The notes under the pieces were generated by a model, which did not search any database, was not told the DNA's origin, and saw only the letters and a list, made by a program, of their open reading frames with translations. This document shows positions 30,497 through 37,891 of a stretch of DNA of 64,000 nt, one piece after another. Source of the DNA: Streptomyces sp. cg36 (GTDB lineage Bacteria; Actinomycetota; Actinomycetes; Streptomycetales; Streptomycetaceae); the NCBI RefSeq assembly GCF_041080675.1, contig NZ_CP163520.1:6167501-6231500 (forward strand). Reading direction: 5' to 3'. Both the position numbers and the translations under genes were made by a program. How positions within the stretch are numbered: position 1 is the stretch's first letter; each line of letters opens with the position of its first letter.

Positions 30497-31669
30497 GTGC
30501 GGCCGTGCGCCGCCCGCGCCCCCGTACCGCCCGCTCCCCGTCTGGAACGCCTCTTGCCCAACGCCGACGACCCGCACGTTCCCGCAGCGCGGGGGGCTCG
30601 CCGTGCGCTCGGGCGGGGGCCGGGGGCCGCCCCCGCCCCGCCCCTTCCCGAAAGCCCCGCCGCTGCGGGCAGTGGGGCCGCCGAGGACGGCACGGGTGGG
30701 CACGGCGGCCCCCCGTCCCGCAGTCCCGCGCAACCCGCCCCCGTCGAGGCCCCTGATCCCCCGCCCGCGGACGCGGACCGTCCCGGGCCGGTCGCCCCGC
30801 TCCCCGCGCCGCTTGAGGCGCGGCCCGACGCGGAACTCCCCGCGGTGGGGGCCGCCCCCGGCGACGGCCGCTTCACGGTGCGCCTCACGAACTTCGAGGG
30901 CCCCTTCGATCTGCTGCTCCAGCTCATCTCGAAGCACAAGATGGACGTCACCGAGGTGGCGCTCTCCAAGGTGACCGACGAGTTCATGGCCCACATCCGG
31001 GCCATGGGCGCGGACTGGGACCTCGACCAGACCACCGAGTTCCTGGTCGTCGCCGCCACCCTGCTCGACCTCAAGGCGGCCCGGCTGCTGCCGGTCGCCG
31101 AGGTGGAGGACGAGGCGGACCTCGCCCTCCTTGAGGCGCGGGACCTGCTGTTCGCGCGGCTCCTCCAGTACCGCGCGTACAAGCGGATCGCGGAGATCTT
31201 CACCGAGCGGCTGGACAGCGAGGCGCGCCGGTACCCCCGTACGGTCGGCCTGGAGGCGCACCACGCCGAGCTGCTGCCCGAGGTCGTCATCAGCATCGGC
31301 GCCGAGGGGTTCGCCAAGCTCGCCGTGAAGGCGATGCAGCCCCGGGCCAAGCCCCAGGTGTACGTCGACCACATCCACGCGCCGCTGGTCTCCGTGCAGG
31401 AGCAGGCCGCCGTGGTGGTCGCCCTGCTGCGCGAGCGCGGCGGCGCCAGCTTCCAGGAGCTGACCAGTGACGCCCCGGACACCCTGACCGTCGTCGCCCG
31501 GTTCCTCGCCCTGCTGGAGCTCTACCGCGAGAAGGCCGTCGTCCTCGACCAGGACGAGGCCCTCGGGGAGCTCCTGGTGCGGTGGAGCGGCGGGAACGGG
31601 GACGCGGACGGGGGCGGGGCGCTCGTCACCGACGAGTTCGACCGGATCGTGCAGGAGGAGAAGGCGTGA
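30497..31669 (+). CDS. scpA: Segregation and condensation protein A
   Basis: 390-aa ScpA (kleisin of the bacterial condensin). Residues about 125-385 match the family: FTVRLTNFEGPFDLLLQLISKHKMDVTEVALSKVTDEF, TTEFLVVAATLLDLKAARLLP, then a variable linker and the C-terminal winged helix that binds the SMC head. The first about 120 residues are Pro/Ala-rich and not conserved, so the true start may be later (for example TTG 30554); the GTG at 30497 is simply the first available. It works with ScpB and SMC in chromosome compaction. It overlaps scpB (GTGA). Confidence 0.9.
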   Translation: MRPCAARAPVPPAPRLERLLPNADDPHVPAARGARRALGRGPGAAPAPPLPESPAAAGSGAAEDGTGGHGGPPSRSPAQPAPVEAPDPPPADADRPGPVAPLPAPLEARPDAELPAVGAAPGDGRFTVRLTNFEGPFDLLLQLISKHKMDVTEVALSKVTDEFMAHIRAMGADWDLDQTTEFLVVAATLLDLKAARLLPVAEVEDEADLALLEARDLLFARLLQYRAYKRIAEIFTERLDSEARRYPRTVGLEAHHAELLPEVVISIGAEGFAKLAVKAMQPRAKPQVYVDHIHAPLVSVQEQAAVVVALLRERGGASFQELTSDAPDTLTVVARFLALLELYREKAVVLDQDEALGELLVRWSGGNGDADGGGALVTDEFDRIVQEEKA

Positions 31670-32295
31670 CCGAGATGGCCGAGGCGCCCGCGCTCAAGCC
31701 CGCCCTGGAGGCCGTCCTGATGGTCGTGGACGAGCCCGCGACCGAGGAGCACCTGGCGAAGGTCCTGGACCGGCCCCGGCGGGCCGTGGCGGACGCCCTG
31801 CGCGAGCTGGCGGACGAGTACACCGTCCAGGGCCGCGGCTTCGAGCTGCGGCTGGTGGCGGGCGGCTGGCGGTTCTACAGCCGGGCCGAGTACGCGGAGG
31901 CCGTCGAGGGCTTCGTCCTGGACGGCCAGCAGGCCCGGCTCACCCAGGCGGCCCTGGAGACGCTGGCGGTCGTCGCCTACCGCCAGCCGGTCAGCCGTTC
32001 CCGGGTCTCGGCGGTGCGCGGAGTCAACTGCGACGGGGTCATGCGGACCCTGCTCCAGCGGGGTCTGGTCGACGAGGCGGGCGCGGAACCCGAAACAGGT
32101 GCGATCCTGTACAGGACGACGAACTACTTTCTGGAGCGGATGGGCCTGCGCGGCCTGGACGAGCTCCCGGAGCTCGCGCCCTTCCTCCCCGAGGCGGACG
32201 CGATCGAGTCCGAGACCCTGGAAGGTGTGCCGTCGTTCGATCCGGACGCGCTGGACGCCCCGGAGACCCCCGCAGACGACAAGACGGAACTTTGA
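31666..32295 (+). CDS. scpB: Segregation and condensation protein B
   Basis: 209-aa ScpB, two winged-helix domains: ALKPALEAVLMVVDEPATEEHLAKVL at the N-terminus and LTQAALETLAVVAYRQPVSRSRVSAVRGVNCDGVMRTLLQRGLV in the second. It dimerises on the ScpA linker in the SMC-ScpAB complex. GTG 31666 overlaps the scpA stop and has AGGAGGAG 5 nt upstream. An acidic 40-residue tail follows the second domain. The stop overlaps the rluB start (TGATG). Confidence 0.92.
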   Translation: MTEMAEAPALKPALEAVLMVVDEPATEEHLAKVLDRPRRAVADALRELADEYTVQGRGFELRLVAGGWRFYSRAEYAEAVEGFVLDGQQARLTQAALETLAVVAYRQPVSRSRVSAVRGVNCDGVMRTLLQRGLVDEAGAEPETGAILYRTTNYFLERMGLRGLDELPELAPFLPEADAIESETLEGVPSFDPDALDAPETPADDKTEL

Positions 32296-33446
32296 TGCGA
32301 AGCAGCAGCGGCAGGAACAGCAGCGGAAACAACGGCGGGAGCCGTGGTGGCAACAGCGGCGGCCGCGGCAGCAGCGGCGGTGGCGGCCGGGGCGGCGCCG
32401 GCGGCGGCCGGGACGGCCACCGCCAGGGCGGCGGCCCGCGCCAGAGCGGCAGCGGCAAGCAGCGCCCCCTCCGCCCCGAGGAGCGCACCTACGACGTGGG
32501 CGGCGACGCCCCCCGCGGTGGTCGCGGCGCGTCCGCGCGCGGCGGCGCCAAGGGCGGCCCCAAGGCGCCCCAGGGCGGCGGCCAGCCGCGCCGCGGCCCG
32601 CACGGCCAGCGCCAGACCCCGGCCCGCTCGCGCGAGCTGGACGCCAAGATCGAGCAGCGCAACCGCGACCGGTACGCGGACAAGCCCGACATCAAGCTCC
32701 CCAAGACCTTCCCGGGCGCCGAGCAGGAGGGCGAGCGGCTGCAGAAGGTGCTCGCCCGCGCCGGCATGGGCTCGCGGCGCGCCTGCGAGGAGCTGATCGA
32801 GCAGGCCCGCGTCGAGGTCAACGGCGAGATCGTCCTCGAACAGGGCATGCGCGTCGACCCGGAGAAGGACGAGATCAAGGTGGACGGTCTGACCGTCGCC
32901 ACCCAGTCGTACCTGTTCTTCGCGCTGAACAAGCCGGCCGGTGTCGTCTCCACCATGGAGGACCCGGACGGCCGGCAGTGCCTGGGCGACTACGTGACCA
33001 ACCGGGAGACGCGGCTCTTCCACGTCGGCCGGCTGGACACCGAGACCGAGGGCATCATCCTGCTCACCAACCACGGTGAGCTGGCACACCGTCTCACCCA
33101 CCCCAAGTACGGCGTGAAGAAGACCTACCTGGCGGCCATCACGGGCCCGCTGCCGCGCGAGATCGGCAAGCGGCTCAAGGAGGGCATCCAGCTGGAGGAC
33201 GGCTACGCGCGCGCGGACGCCTTCCGGGTCGTGCAGCAGACCGGCAAGAACTACCTGGTGGAGATCGAGCTCCACGAGGGCCGCAAGCACATCGTGCGCC
33301 GCATGATGGCCGAGGCCGGCTTCCCGGTCGAGAAGCTCGTCCGGGTCTCCTTCGGCCCGATCGCGCTGGGCGACCAGAAGTCCGGCTGGCTGCGCCGCCT
33401 CACCAACACCGAGGTGGGCATGCTGATGCGCGAGGTCGGCCTGTAG
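32295..33446 (+). CDS. rluB: 23S rRNA pseudouridine synthase, RluB/RsuA family
   Basis: 383-aa enzyme. The first about 140 residues are Gly/Arg/Ser-rich (GGRGSSGGGGRGG-like) and probably RNA-binding or disordered. An S4 domain follows (about 148-200: GERLQKVLARAGMGSRRACEELIEQARVEVNG), then the catalytic domain with the RsuA-family Asp motif VGRLDTETEGIILLTN and the LHEGRKHIVRRMM segment. Family members make pseudouridine in helix 89 of 23S rRNA. ATG 32295 overlaps the scpB stop. The Gly-rich head is much longer than in E. coli RluB. The gene ends at a strong terminator. Confidence 0.9.
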   Translation: MRSSSGRNSSGNNGGSRGGNSGGRGSSGGGGRGGAGGGRDGHRQGGGPRQSGSGKQRPLRPEERTYDVGGDAPRGGRGASARGGAKGGPKAPQGGGQPRRGPHGQRQTPARSRELDAKIEQRNRDRYADKPDIKLPKTFPGAEQEGERLQKVLARAGMGSRRACEELIEQARVEVNGEIVLEQGMRVDPEKDEIKVDGLTVATQSYLFFALNKPAGVVSTMEDPDGRQCLGDYVTNRETRLFHVGRLDTETEGIILLTNHGELAHRLTHPKYGVKKTYLAAITGPLPREIGKRLKEGIQLEDGYARADAFRVVQQTGKNYLVEIELHEGRKHIVRRMMAEAGFPVEKLVRVSFGPIALGDQKSGWLRRLTNTEVGMLMREVGL

Positions 33447-33465
33447 CCGCCCGCCACCGCTGAAC

Positions 33466-33508
33466 CGAAAGGGCCCGGCCCCCGACCGACGGGGGCCGGG
33501 CCCTTTCG
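33466..33508. terminator. Terminator closing the parA-rluB operon
   Basis: A perfect 18-bp stem (33466-33483 with 33491-33508) has a 7-nt loop and A/T-containing ends, 20 nt after the rluB stop. Confidence 0.85.
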
Positions 33509-33570
33509 TGCCGTGGGCGGCTGTCACGCGGAGCCGCGCACGGCTGTTGTGCGGACCGCCCGCGACCTTT

Positions 33571-33587
33571 ATAGTCAAAATGACTAT
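33571..33587. promoter_or_regulatory. Perfect palindromic operator, candidate NrtR box
   Basis: ATAGTCA-AAA-TGACTAT is a 17-bp perfect dyad in an otherwise GC-rich intergenic region, 26 bp before the first gene of the operon. Its left arm contains TATAGT, a plausible -10. The second gene of the operon encodes an NrtR-type Nudix regulator, so autoregulation at this site is the natural reading. The assignment is inference from position and symmetry. Confidence 0.65.
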
Positions 33588-33613
33588 TAAGAAGCGGGCG
33601 GGGGTGACGACGG

Positions 33614-34384
33614 ATGAAGCGGTACGGGCACGGGCTGGTGATCGGCACGTTCTGCCCGCCGCACGCCGGTCACCACCACCTCGTACGGACCGCCGAGGAC
33701 CGCTGCGGTGCGCTGACCGTGCTGGTGTGCACGGCGGCCGGGGAAGCCGCGGCGGCGCGGACGCGGGCGCGCTGGATGGCCGAGGTCCATCCGCGCGTCC
33801 GCGTCGTCCGCTCCACGCGCTCACTGGCGCGGGTGGACGCGGTCTTCACCTCCGAGCGGCACGGCGAGCGGCTGGCGCGGCGGTTCGGGGCGGAGCACGA
33901 GTGCGTCGACCCCGAGCGCGCGCTCTTCCCCGTCTCGGCCGCCGCCGTCCGCAAGGACCCGGTCGGGTGCTGGGACTTCCTGGAGCAGCCGGTACGGGCC
34001 TGGCTGACCCGCCGGGTCGCGGTGCTCGGCCCCGACCCGGCCGCCACCACCCTGGCCCGCTCGCTGGCCGAGCGCTACCAGCGGCGCGGCGGGGTCTGGG
34101 CCGGGACGCGCTGGGTGCCCCCGTGCGGCGCGGCCCGCGAGGAGCAGGCCGCGCGCACGGGCGCGCCGGTGCTGTTCTGCGCCGCCGGCGACGCCCGGGC
34201 CCGGCGCCATCTGTGGCTGCTCGCCGACCCGTCGGGCCGGGCCCGGCCGCCGCGCCCGGACGGCCGGTGCGCGGTGCTGCGGGGCGCCTCGCCCGCCCGG
34301 ACGCTGGCCGCCGCCGTCGACGCGGTGGACGCCTTCCTGGGCGAGGACTGGGGCCTGACCGAACCGTTCGGGGGGCGGCCGTGA
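33614..34384 (+). CDS. NadR-like nicotinamide-nucleotide adenylyltransferase with degenerate kinase half
   Basis: 256-aa protein. The nucleotidyltransferase domain (residues 1 to about 120) has GLVIGTFCPPHAGHHHLVRTA with the catalytic HxGH (17-20) and the ISxTxxR-like VSAAAVR (107-113). The second half resembles the ribosylnicotinamide kinase domain of NadR (VAVLGPDPAATTLARSLAERYQRRG) but its P-loop is broken: the Gly-Lys of Walker A is replaced. It is therefore probably an NMN adenylyltransferase with an inactive or altered kinase half, acting in NAD salvage. It is first in a three-gene operon with NrtR and an ADP-ribosylglycohydrolase; the stop overlaps the next start. Confidence 0.82.
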   Translation: MKRYGHGLVIGTFCPPHAGHHHLVRTAEDRCGALTVLVCTAAGEAAAARTRARWMAEVHPRVRVVRSTRSLARVDAVFTSERHGERLARRFGAEHECVDPERALFPVSAAAVRKDPVGCWDFLEQPVRAWLTRRVAVLGPDPAATTLARSLAERYQRRGGVWAGTRWVPPCGAAREEQAARTGAPVLFCAAGDARARRHLWLLADPSGRARPPRPDGRCAVLRGASPARTLAAAVDAVDAFLGEDWGLTEPFGGRP

Positions 34385-35127
34385 GCCCGGCGGGCCCGGC
34401 CAGGGTGCCGGAGGGGTACGACCCGTACGCCTTCGAGCCGTTCGCCGTCACCGTCGACCTCGCGGTCTGCACGGTCCGCGACGGCGTGCTGCACCTGCTG
34501 CTCATCCGCCGCGGCGAGGAGCCGTACAAGGACGAGTGGGCGCTGCCCGGCGGATTCGTGCTGCCCCGCGAGAGCGCCGGACAGGCGGCGCGCCGGGAAC
34601 TGGCCGAGGAGACCGGGCTGCCCGACGACGTGGTGGCGGGCCTGCACCTGGAGCAGCTGCGCACCTACAGCGACCCGGACCGCGATCCCCGGATGCGGGT
34701 GGTGTCGGTCGCCTACACCGCGCTCGTGCCCGATCTGCCCGAGCCGCACGGCGGCGGGGACGCGGCGCACGCGCAGTGGGTGCCGTTCGGCGGGTACGAC
34801 GGCCTCGCCTTCGACCACGAGCGGATCGTCGCCGACGCGTACGAGCGGATCGGCGCCAAGCTCGAATACACCTGCCTGGCCACCGCGTTCTGCCCGCCCG
34901 AGTTCACGCTCGGCGAGCTGCGGCAGGTCTACGAGACGGTCTGGGGCACGCCCCTGGACCGCCCGAACTTCCGACGCAAGGTCCTGGCCACGCCCGGCTT
35001 CGTGGAGCCGGTCGACGGAGCCGCGCGTCTGACCGGCGGTCGGGGCAAGCCGGCCGCGCTGTACCGGGCGGGCGCGGCGACCGCGCTGCACCCGCCGCTC
35101 CTGCGCCCGGAAGGACGAGCCTCATGA
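34381..35127 (+). CDS. nrtR: NrtR-family Nudix transcriptional regulator of NAD metabolism
   Basis: 248-aa protein. The N-terminal Nudix domain (about residues 20-155) carries GGFVLPRESAGQAARRELAEETG, in which the G-x5-E-x7-REL-x-EE box is complete, so hydrolase activity on an ADP-ribose-like ligand is possible. The C-terminal winged-helix (about 160-230: LEYTCLATAFCPPEFTLGELRQVYETVWGTPLDRPNFRRKV) is diagnostic of NrtR, which represses NAD genes and is released by ADP-ribose. GTG 34381 overlaps the previous stop. The neighbouring genes and the upstream palindrome fit an NAD/ADP-ribose-responsive autoregulated operon. Confidence 0.88.
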   Translation: MSPAGPARVPEGYDPYAFEPFAVTVDLAVCTVRDGVLHLLLIRRGEEPYKDEWALPGGFVLPRESAGQAARRELAEETGLPDDVVAGLHLEQLRTYSDPDRDPRMRVVSVAYTALVPDLPEPHGGGDAAHAQWVPFGGYDGLAFDHERIVADAYERIGAKLEYTCLATAFCPPEFTLGELRQVYETVWGTPLDRPNFRRKVLATPGFVEPVDGAARLTGGRGKPAALYRAGAATALHPPLLRPEGRAS

Positions 35128-36149
35128 ACAGTCGTGCGAGCAGCCGAGCGAAGCAGGCGGCCACCGGCTCACTGATCGGCCTGGCGCTGGGGGACGCGCT
35201 GGGCTTCCCGACCGAGTTCAACTCGGTGCCCACGATCCTGTCGAAGTGCGGCCCCTGGCGCGAGATGCGGCTGCCCCGGCCCGCGACGGTCACCGACGAC
35301 ACCCAGATGACGCTGGCGGTCGGCCGGGGCATCAGGGCAGCGATGGACCGGGGGCTGCTGGACGCGCGGCGCCTGGAGCGCCCGGTCCGCGCCGAGTTCG
35401 TCCAGTGGTACCACTCGCCCGAGAACAACCGCGCCCCCGGCCGCACCTGCCTGGTCGCCTGCGGCCTGCTCGACACCGACCTGCGCTGGCAGCAGGCGAG
35501 CCAGCTCGGTTCCAAGGGCTGCGGCGCCAACATGCGGGTGGCCCCGGTGGGCCTGGTGCCCGGACTGAGCGACGCGCAGCGGGCGGGCGCGGCCCAGCTC
35601 CAGTCGGCCCTGACCCACGGCCACCCCACGGCGCTGGCGGCCAGCGATCTGACGGCCCGCGCGGTGTTCCTGCTCGCCCGGGGCGCGGACCCGGTCGGCC
35701 TGGTCGGCCAGCTCCGCTCGTACGCGTACGAGAACCGCACCCGCTACCACGAGCGCTGGCTGGGCGACCTGTGGACCTATGCCCACGACGAGTCGCCCGA
35801 CCTCTTCATGGCGCGCGGCTGGGACGAGTGCCTGGACGCCCTGGACCGGGTCCTCAAGGCGCTGCACGACCCGTCGCCGGAGACCGACCCGTGCCTGGTG
35901 ACGGGCGACGGCTGGGTGGCCGAGGAGGCCCTGGCCACGGCCCTGGTCTGCTTCCTGCTCTTCCCCGGCGACCCCCTGACGGCCCTGCGCCGGGCCGCCT
36001 GCACCCAGGGCGACTCCGACTCCATAGCCTGCCTCACCGGCGCCTTCGCGGGCGCCCACCTGGGCGCCTCGGCCTGGCCGAAGGAGTGGGCGGAACGGAT
36101 CGAGTACCGCAGCGAACTGCTCACCCTCGGGGCGCTCTGGGATTCATGA
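35124..36149 (+). CDS. ADP-ribosylglycohydrolase (ARH/DraG family)
   Basis: 341-aa all-alpha ARH-fold enzyme. The start GSLIGLALGDALGFPTEF is the family opening. TVTDDTQMTLAVGRGI supplies the metal-binding Thr-Asp-Asp, and CTQGDSDSIACLTGAFAGAHLG near the C-terminus the second Mg site (Asp-x-Asp/Ser). These enzymes remove ADP-ribose from proteins or small molecules. ATG 35124 overlaps the nrtR stop and has GGAAGGA 8 nt upstream. In the operon it would generate the ADP-ribose that both signals to NrtR and feeds NAD recycling; that loop is inferred. Confidence 0.9.
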   Translation: MNSRASSRAKQAATGSLIGLALGDALGFPTEFNSVPTILSKCGPWREMRLPRPATVTDDTQMTLAVGRGIRAAMDRGLLDARRLERPVRAEFVQWYHSPENNRAPGRTCLVACGLLDTDLRWQQASQLGSKGCGANMRVAPVGLVPGLSDAQRAGAAQLQSALTHGHPTALAASDLTARAVFLLARGADPVGLVGQLRSYAYENRTRYHERWLGDLWTYAHDESPDLFMARGWDECLDALDRVLKALHDPSPETDPCLVTGDGWVAEEALATALVCFLLFPGDPLTALRRAACTQGDSDSIACLTGAFAGAHLGASAWPKEWAERIEYRSELLTLGALWDS

Positions 36150-36170
36150 TCCACGCGGTGGACCCGGTCG

Positions 36171-36911
36171 CTACTGCCCGGGGTGGCGGGTGGGGGCGAC
36201 GCGTTGCACGATCTCGTCGTGCGGGTGCGGTCGGTGCGCCGAGGCGCGGCGGGTCCGGAACAGGAAGTCCGCCACGCGCGCGTGGTCCGGGTCCGGTGGC
36301 AGGGGTGTGCGGGTGGCCGCCTCTTCCGTCTCCTGGGCCAGGCGGGTCATCCGGGTCTCGACCTCCGCCCAGGTCACCTCGCCGTTCCTGACCGCCAGCA
36401 GCCGGTCGCGTTCGGCGCCGACGTCGATGTCGAGGACGCCGGTGCGCAGCAGGTCGCGGCAGTCGGCCAGCAGGCGCAGCAGGTGCATCGCGTGCTTCCA
36501 GCGCGGCGCGCCGTGCAGGCGCACGTCCGCCTCCAGCTTCTTGCGCTGGCCCAGGGCGTAGCGCGTGAAGGTGTCGTGGACGCGGCGGGAGAGGAAGGCG
36601 CCGCGCAGGTCCAGGAGTTCGCGGCCGGTGTCGTCGATCCGTTCGACGAGGGGGGAGTGCAGGCACTCCAGGATGTTGGGGTTGGCGCGCAGGGCCAGTT
36701 CGCAGAACCGTTCCAGCTCCCAGCTGAACTGCTCCTCGGCCGGGCCCTCCACATGGGTCGGCGGCTTGTCGAAGCGCCAGAACAGCGGGGTCGGCGCCAG
36801 ATAGACGCCCCGCCGGTCCGTGTCGCTCGCGGCGGTGGCCAGACCGAAGGCGCGCGAGCCCATCACACAGGAGTAGACGGTGTGGTCGCGGACCAGCTGC
36901 TCGGGCGTCAT
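36171..36911 (-). CDS. Nucleotidyltransferase-fold protein (PF10127/RlaP-like)
   Basis: 246-aa protein. YSCVMGSRAFGLATAASDTDRRGVYLAPT near the N-terminus is the pol-beta-type GSR/S...DxD motif of the predicted nucleotidyltransferase superfamily sometimes linked to RNA ligases. A helical C-terminal half follows (ERFCELALRANPNILECLHSP, RWKHAMHLLRLLADCRDLL). It starts with ATG at 36911. Substrate and partner are unknown, and no RNA ligase gene is nearby in this window. It converges on the ADP-ribosylglycohydrolase gene with 21 bp between the stops. Confidence 0.75.
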   Translation of the reverse strand: MTPEQLVRDHTVYSCVMGSRAFGLATAASDTDRRGVYLAPTPLFWRFDKPPTHVEGPAEEQFSWELERFCELALRANPNILECLHSPLVERIDDTGRELLDLRGAFLSRRVHDTFTRYALGQRKKLEADVRLHGAPRWKHAMHLLRLLADCRDLLRTGVLDIDVGAERDRLLAVRNGEVTWAEVETRMTRLAQETEEAATRTPLPPDPDHARVADFLFRTRRASAHRPHPHDEIVQRVAPTRHPGQ

Positions 36912-36928
36912 CCGCCGATTCTCGCCGG

Positions 36929-37378
36929 TCAGGCCAGCCGGATCGAACCGTTTTCGACCGTGATCCGCTCGGCCGGGAGCGGCCGGGGCGCCGGGCCCGC
37001 CGCCACCGAGGCGTCGGCCACGCGGTACTTGCTGCCGTGGCAGGGGCAGTTGATCGTCCCGCCCGAGACGTCCTTGACCGTGCAGCCCTGGTGGGTGCAG
37101 ATCGCCGAGAACGCCTTGAAGGTGCCCGCCTCGGGCTGGGTGACCACGACCTTGCGGTCCGCGAAGACCGTGCCGCCGCCCACCGGGATCTCCGACGTGG
37201 TGGCCAGCACCGCGCCCCCGGCGGACGAGCTCGGCGCGGACGCGACCGGGGGAGAGGTCCGGCCGCCGGTGGGCGTGGCGTCCGTACCGCTGCTCTTGTC
37301 GCCGCCGCCGCAGCCGGCCAGCGCGGCCGTGCCCGCGGCCACCGCGAGCACCGCGCGGCGGGAGGTGGGTGTCGTCAT
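36929..37378 (-). CDS. Rieske [2Fe-2S] lipoprotein, Tat-exported
   Basis: 149-aa protein. The N-terminus SRRAVLAVAAGTAALAGC combines a twin-arginine signal with a lipobox ending at Cys23, followed by a Ser/Thr/Pro linker (about 28-55). The Rieske domain has C94-T-H96...C99 and C111-P-C113-H114, that is the full Cys/His cluster ligands and the disulfide pair. It is likely anchored outside the membrane as an electron-transfer protein; no partner oxidoreductase is adjacent. ATG 37378 is chosen so that the signal peptide starts correctly. It is co-directional with the nucleotidyltransferase gene 17 bp downstream. Confidence 0.85.
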   Translation of the reverse strand: MTTPTSRRAVLAVAAGTAALAGCGGGDKSSGTDATPTGGRTSPPVASAPSSSAGGAVLATTSEIPVGGGTVFADRKVVVTQPEAGTFKAFSAICTHQGCTVKDVSGGTINCPCHGSKYRVADASVAAGPAPRPLPAERITVENGSIRLA

Positions 37379-37436
37379 GGGCGCCATCCTGGTGCAACCC
37401 CGCGGCGAATTCCGTGACGCGCGCGTGCCGTACGCC

Positions 37437-37754
37437 CTATGGCCCAACCCAGGCGCCGGCCTCCCGGCGCAGCTCGCGCACCTCGGCCACCGCCTCGCGC
37501 CCGATCGGCCCGTACACGTGCGGGAACGCCTGCCCCGCCCCCTCCCAGCGGACCTCGGCGGCCAGCCGTGCCTCGTCGATGCCGACCAGCAGCAGCGGGG
37601 CGGGCGCGTCGCGGTAGTGGGCGTTGGCGACCGTCAGCGCCGCCCCGGGGTCGGCCGAGCAGTGGACGAAGCCCTCGGCGGCGAGCGAGGGCGGGGCGTA
37701 GGGGGCCGCTCCGGCGGCCGTCCACTCCGGCGCGGGAACCACATGGAAGATCAT
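37437..37754 (-). CDS. DUF952 family protein
   Basis: 105-aa protein with the DUF952 pattern: MIFHVVPAPEWTAA, SLAAEGFVHCSADPG, LLLVGIDEARLAAEVRWE and AFPHVYGPIGREAVAEV. The family is small, cytosolic and of unknown activity. It starts with ATG at 37754. It is upstream of and co-directional with the Rieske gene, 58 bp apart, so may be co-transcribed. A 30-bp tandem duplication lies directly upstream. Confidence 0.8.
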   Translation of the reverse strand: MIFHVVPAPEWTAAGAAPYAPPSLAAEGFVHCSADPGAALTVANAHYRDAPAPLLLVGIDEARLAAEVRWEGAGQAFPHVYGPIGREAVAEVRELRREAGAWVGP

Positions 37755-37761
37755 CCGACCG

Positions 37762-37821
37762 TTCTACCGCACCTTGACGCACGGTGACCGGCTCTACCGC
37801 ACCTTGACGCACGGTGACCGG
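37762..37821. repeat. Exact 30-bp tandem duplication in a divergent promoter region
   Basis: The 29-bp sequence beginning TCTACCGCACCTTGACGCAC occurs at 37763-37791 and again, identical, at 37793-37821 (period 30 bp). Each copy carries TTGACG, a possible -35, and CGGTGACCGG. It lies between the divergent DUF952 and YidB-like genes and is probably a recent duplication of a promoter or operator element. Confidence 0.85.
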
Positions 37822-37891
37822 CCGAGTGGCGCGCCACCGGCGCCAGGGTGACATTGACCGTGTCCCCACCCACCTCTCGAAGGGCAGGACC

